A DNA stretch of 8,163 nucleotides from Planctomycetota bacterium (GTDB lineage: Bacteria > Planctomycetota > UBA1135 > UBA2386), in the NCBI GenBank assembly GCA_947455805.1, contig CANGSN010000120.1:1-8163 (forward strand). The letters run 5' to 3'. Positions 6,060 through 8,163 of the stretch are shown in pieces. A program made the position numbers and the translations under genes. Below the pieces are notes generated by a model. That model made no database searches, was not told the DNA's origin, and worked only from the letters and a program-made list of their open reading frames with translations. Positions within the stretch are counted from its first letter, which is position 1, and each line of letters starts with the position of its first letter.

Positions 6060-6093
6060 GAGAGGCCGTGTCATGACTTCTTCTCGGCCTCTC
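6060..6093. repeat. 9-bp inverted repeat overlapping the GspK stop (terminator or second operator)
   Basis: GAGAGGCCG (6060-6068) and CGGCCTCTC (6085-6093) are perfect 9-bp arms around a 16-nt loop. The right arm overlaps the GspK stop codon (6094-6092). On the minus-strand RNA this would fold just after translation ends, but no U-run follows, so it is not a standard Rho-independent terminator. It contains the same AGAGGC core as the cluster at 5993-6024, so it may be a second regulator site. Confidence 0.45.
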
Positions 6094-7798
6094 AGCGCGG
6101 ACGGTAGAAGTCGGCGCGCTGCGACCGCGGCAGGTAGAAGTCGATCAGGAACGGGTTCCAGGCCCGTTCCTCCTGCGCGAACTGGTCGATGTTCATGTAG
6201 AGCGGCGCCAGGTCCGGCGTCACCTCCTGGATGTCGATCGGCTGCAGCCGCAGGCCGATGCGATCCTCGAACGGCACCAGCGGCACGATCTTGCCGTCGG
6301 CGCCGTCGTCGATGCGCAGCACGATCGAGCGCGCGCGCCGCAGCACGTAGACGCGGTTCTCCTCGCTGCGCTTGAACATCGTCGCCAGGTGGATGCTGAA
6401 CACCTCCGACTTGGTCGTCAGCGCGTTCTGGAACTTCGTCTTCACCTCGGGGTCGGCGATCTTGGCGAAGTCCTCGACCTTCTCGAGGTCGGCGACCTCC
6501 GCGAAGAACTTGCGCTTCACGTCGGTCTCGAGCCGCAGGTCGCCGAAGTCGGACGTGGTGGCGCTGTCGCCGGAGCCACCGGCCTCTTCGGCCTTGCGCT
6601 GTGCGTCCTCGTCGACCTCGTTGCGATACTTGATGATCGCGTCGATGACGCGGTCCGGGATGACCTCCGGCGGGAACAGGGCGCGCAGCACCGGACGGGT
6701 CGCCGTGTTGACGTTGATGCGGATGCCGAGCCCTTCCGGCTGGGGCGGCGCGTCGTCGGCACCGGCCTGCCCGGAGTTCGCTTGGCCGCCACCCGCTTGG
6801 GAGCCGCCGGCCTGGCTGCCGCTGCCGGCGTTGGCCCCGCCGGACTGGCCGCTGCCGCCTTCGCCAGGAGCCGCATCGGGCGGATTCTCGCCGCGCGCGA
6901 TCGCAGCGGCGCGCAGCCGAGCGGCCTTCTCGGGGTTGCCCGGATCGACGCGGACCGAGGTCCACATGGTCAGCACCGACTCGAGGCCGAGGTAGACGCG
7001 GCCGTCGAGCACCTTGTCGTAGAACAGGTCCTCGGTGATCGACGGCAGCAACAGCAGCTCGTCGAGGTGCATCGGTGCCGCGAGTTCGCGGCGCTTGGGA
7101 TCCTCGGTCTTCAGCCGCGGCCGCGGCATTGCGTCGGTGCCCGGCCGGCGACCCCAGTCGAGCAGGTCCTGCACGATGCGGCCGGCGTCGCCGGCGCCGA
7201 TGTCGAACTCGGTGTCCTCGCGCAGCGCGTCGATCAGCCGCACCAAGCGATCGCGCGAGAACTCGGCGAACTTCTCGTCCGGGCTCCACAGCGCCAGGAT
7301 GTTGAACTTGCGGTTCTCGTCCTCGACGAACACGTAGGTTGTCAGGTCGTTGTCGGCGTGCGCCGTGGGATGGAACCAGCCGTCGCGGCTGCTGTCGAAG
7401 CCGGCCGACGGATCCTCGGCGGCGCCTTCGCCCTCGGGCCCGGCCCCACCCGCACCCCCGGCCTGCGCGCCAGCGCCACCGAGTGCGCCACCGAGCGCTC
7501 CCAGCCCGCCGCCGCCTCCTTCCTCGTCACCGCCAGACTGGCTGCCGAGATCGGACAGCAGCTGGTCCTCGGTCTCGCGCAGTTGGAACAGCATCTGCGT
7601 GCGCATGCGCGCCAGCAGGGCGTCGTTCTCGCCGGTCGCGCGGACCATCCTGCCCATCACCACCAGCTCGGCGACCAGGATGTAGAGCAGGATCGCGAAG
7701 ATCAGCGTCAGCACCAGGGCGACGCCGCGCTGCTTCGCCGCCAGCGCTGGCGCGTGGGCTCTGCGTGGCGGGCGGAGGGACGTGGCGGGCGCGGGCAT
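6092..7798 (-). CDS. gspK: GspK-like type II secretion minor pseudopilin
   Basis: A 568-residue protein; GspK proteins are usually about 300-350, so this is long. GspK caps the tip of the type II secretion pseudopilus in the inner membrane/periplasm. The N-terminus has a basic leader ending KQRG (22-25), then VALVLTLIFAILLYILVAEL, a class III (type IV prepilin-like) signal; the mature +5 residue is not Glu, as is usual for GspK. DENRKFNILAL (160-170) and INVNTATRPVLRAL (361-374) match the GspK N-x-N-T and helix-hairpin-helix region. Two low-complexity inserts account for part of the extra length: Gly/Ala-rich at 85-127 and Gly/Ser/Gln/Ala-rich at 312-347. ATG 7798 is chosen over one at 7852 because the longer form runs through a candidate promoter. 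Neighbours are tetR and an unrelated partial gene, not gspIJL, so it looks like an orphan. Confidence 0.85.
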   Translation of the reverse strand: MPAPATSLRPPRRAHAPALAAKQRGVALVLTLIFAILLYILVAELVVMGRMVRATGENDALLARMRTQMLFQLRETEDQLLSDLGSQSGGDEEGGGGGLGALGGALGGAGAQAGGAGGAGPEGEGAAEDPSAGFDSSRDGWFHPTAHADNDLTTYVFVEDENRKFNILALWSPDEKFAEFSRDRLVRLIDALREDTEFDIGAGDAGRIVQDLLDWGRRPGTDAMPRPRLKTEDPKRRELAAPMHLDELLLLPSITEDLFYDKVLDGRVYLGLESVLTMWTSVRVDPGNPEKAARLRAAAIARGENPPDAAPGEGGSGQSGGANAGSGSQAGGSQAGGGQANSGQAGADDAPPQPEGLGIRINVNTATRPVLRALFPPEVIPDRVIDAIIKYRNEVDEDAQRKAEEAGGSGDSATTSDFGDLRLETDVKRKFFAEVADLEKVEDFAKIADPEVKTKFQNALTTKSEVFSIHLATMFKRSEENRVYVLRRARSIVLRIDDGADGKIVPLVPFEDRIGLRLQPIDIQEVTPDLAPLYMNIDQFAQEERAWNPFLIDFYLPRSQRADFYRPR

Positions 7799-7930
7799 GG
7801 GCGGTGGGACGTGGATGCTAGCGGGATCTTCCGCCCCGGCGCGAGGCGCCACCGTCCGGATCCCCGCGCCGCCGCTGCCGCCGTGCCGCCGGGATCGACA
7901 CGAGCGGCGGCTCGACCGGCCGAGCGACCG
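7799..7930 (-). promoter_or_regulatory. Intergenic region with candidate promoter for gspK
   Basis: This 132-bp spacer follows the partial upstream gene. On the minus strand, GCTAGCAT (7822-7815) contains TAGCAT, a TANNNT element 16 nt before the gspK ATG, giving a predicted leader of about 10 nt with no Shine-Dalgarno. GGCGC (7838-7842) and GCGCC (7846-7850) form a small dyad about 18 nt further upstream. Near the other end are alternating CGAGC/GCTCG blocks (7901-7925). The separation suggests gspK is transcribed independently of its neighbour. Confidence 0.4.
7901..7925 (-). terminator. Overlapping alternative hairpins after the upstream gene stop
   Basis: CGAGC (7901-7905), GCTCG (7910-7914) and CGAGC (7921-7925) allow two mutually exclusive 5-bp hairpins, the nearer one starting 5 nt after the stop of the partial gene. 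No U-tract follows on the minus strand. It may be a weak terminator; short arms in GC-rich DNA make chance likely. Confidence 0.25.
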
Positions 7931-8163
7931 TCAGAACGAAACGTCGACCGTCTGCCCGGCCGTCACTTCGACGACGCGGCTGTCCTTGACGCCCTCGAGC
8001 CCGGCGACCAGCTCGATGCGCCACGACCCCGGCCGCAGGCCGTCGATCGTCGCTTCGCCGCGGCGCAGCATCTGCATCTCCGGGCCGACGTCGGCGCGCG
8101 GCTGGCCGGCGGCATCGAGCATGCGCGCCCGCAGCACCTGGAACGGCCCCGAGCTGCCGGCGA
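7931..8163 (-). CDS. C-terminal fragment with carboxypeptidase-regulatory-like beta-sandwich domain
   Basis: The frame enters from the right edge and ends at TGA 7933-7931, leaving 76 visible codons plus the stop. The pattern is a small beta-sandwich: VLRARMLDAAGQPRADV, MLRRGEATIDGLRPGSWRIEL, then VVEVTAGQTVDVSF. The I-x-G-L-x-P-G-x-W/Y turn and the closing V-T-A-G-Q-T-V-D-V strand are typical of carboxypeptidase-regulatory-like/peptidase-associated domains. In large secreted proteins these serve as structural or adhesive modules. The start and all N-terminal domains lie outside the window, so the protein's activity is unknown. An internal GTG (8137) or ATG is not needed, since the domain's first strand continues upstream. 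It lies on the same strand as gspK but 132 bp away. Confidence 0.7.
   Translation of the reverse strand, partial: AGSSGPFQVLRARMLDAAGQPRADVGPEMQMLRRGEATIDGLRPGSWRIELVAGLEGVKDSRVVEVTAGQTVDVSF

Noticed and set aside
6758..6870. Repetitive GC-rich stretch that could be taken for a tandem-repeat or CRISPR-like array
   Set aside because: It is the Gly/Ser/Gln/Ala-rich coding linker of gspK: imperfect short repeats in frame, with no regular repeat-spacer structure.
5991..7289. A 432-codon minus-strand frame across the gspK and tetR upstream region
   Set aside because: It is the out-of-frame shadow of gspK; the Arg/Gly-rich translation has no recognisable domain.
7818..8024. A 68-codon minus-strand ORF over the right intergenic region
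   Set aside because: It is out of frame with the beta-sandwich C-terminus and is Arg/Gly-rich with no motif.
1..8163. Defence island, mobile element or prophage
   Set aside because: No transposase, integrase, nuclease, toxin-antitoxin, reverse transcriptase or terminal repeats were seen; composition is uniform by eye.

Overview
The window is very GC-rich (about two thirds G+C or more by eye) and densely packed, with strong G/C bias at third codon positions. Almost no start codon has a recognisable Shine-Dalgarno sequence. With a PGPGW-type membrane protein, a DUF5685-like protein, an orphan GspK and a class-IV-like deacetylase, this best fits a high-GC planctomycete-like bacterium. That placement is inference: there is no rRNA or marker gene here. 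I see no tRNA, rRNA, CRISPR array, transposase, phage or attachment-site signal.

Layout. (1) Positions 1-2833, minus strand: a tight four-gene run. In transcription order it is a lipoprotein (2833-1631), a small two-helix PGPGW-like membrane protein (1629-1210), a histone-deacetylase/AcuC-like deacylase (1213-305) and a DUF5685-like protein that runs off the left edge (308-1). The junctions are a 1-bp gap and two 4-bp GTGA overlaps, so the genes are almost certainly co-transcribed and translationally coupled. (2) Positions 2834-2951: a 118-bp divergent intergenic region. (3) Positions 2952-4289, plus strand: a complete nucleotide-sugar dehydrogenase of the UDP-GlcNAc/UDP-glucose 6-dehydrogenase family. 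(4) Positions 4290-4545: 256 bp with a weak, possibly frameshifted, small minus-strand ORF, a perfect 9-3-9 inverted repeat and candidate divergent promoters. (5) Positions 4546-5286, plus strand: a secreted outer-membrane beta-barrel protein. (6) Positions 5977-5312, minus strand: a TetR-family repressor, preceded by a 114-bp region holding five AGAGGCY half-sites. (7) Positions 7798-6092, minus strand: a type II secretion GspK-like minor pseudopilin with two low-complexity inserts. (8) Positions 7799-7930: a 132-bp intergenic region with a candidate promoter. (9) Positions 8163-7931, minus strand: the C-terminal end of a protein with a carboxypeptidase-regulatory-like beta-sandwich domain. 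No stretch over 300 bp lacks a gene.

How the genes fit together. Several products act at the cell envelope (lipoprotein, membrane protein, nucleotide-sugar dehydrogenase for surface polysaccharide, beta-barrel, pseudopilin), but no single pathway unites them. The most informative non-coding structures are a GCTANNNT element that recurs just upstream of start codons in intergenic regions, the dyad at 4498-4518 placed over the -35 zone of the beta-barrel gene, and the half-site cluster upstream of tetR. I did not find convincing evidence for a new defence or mobile system.
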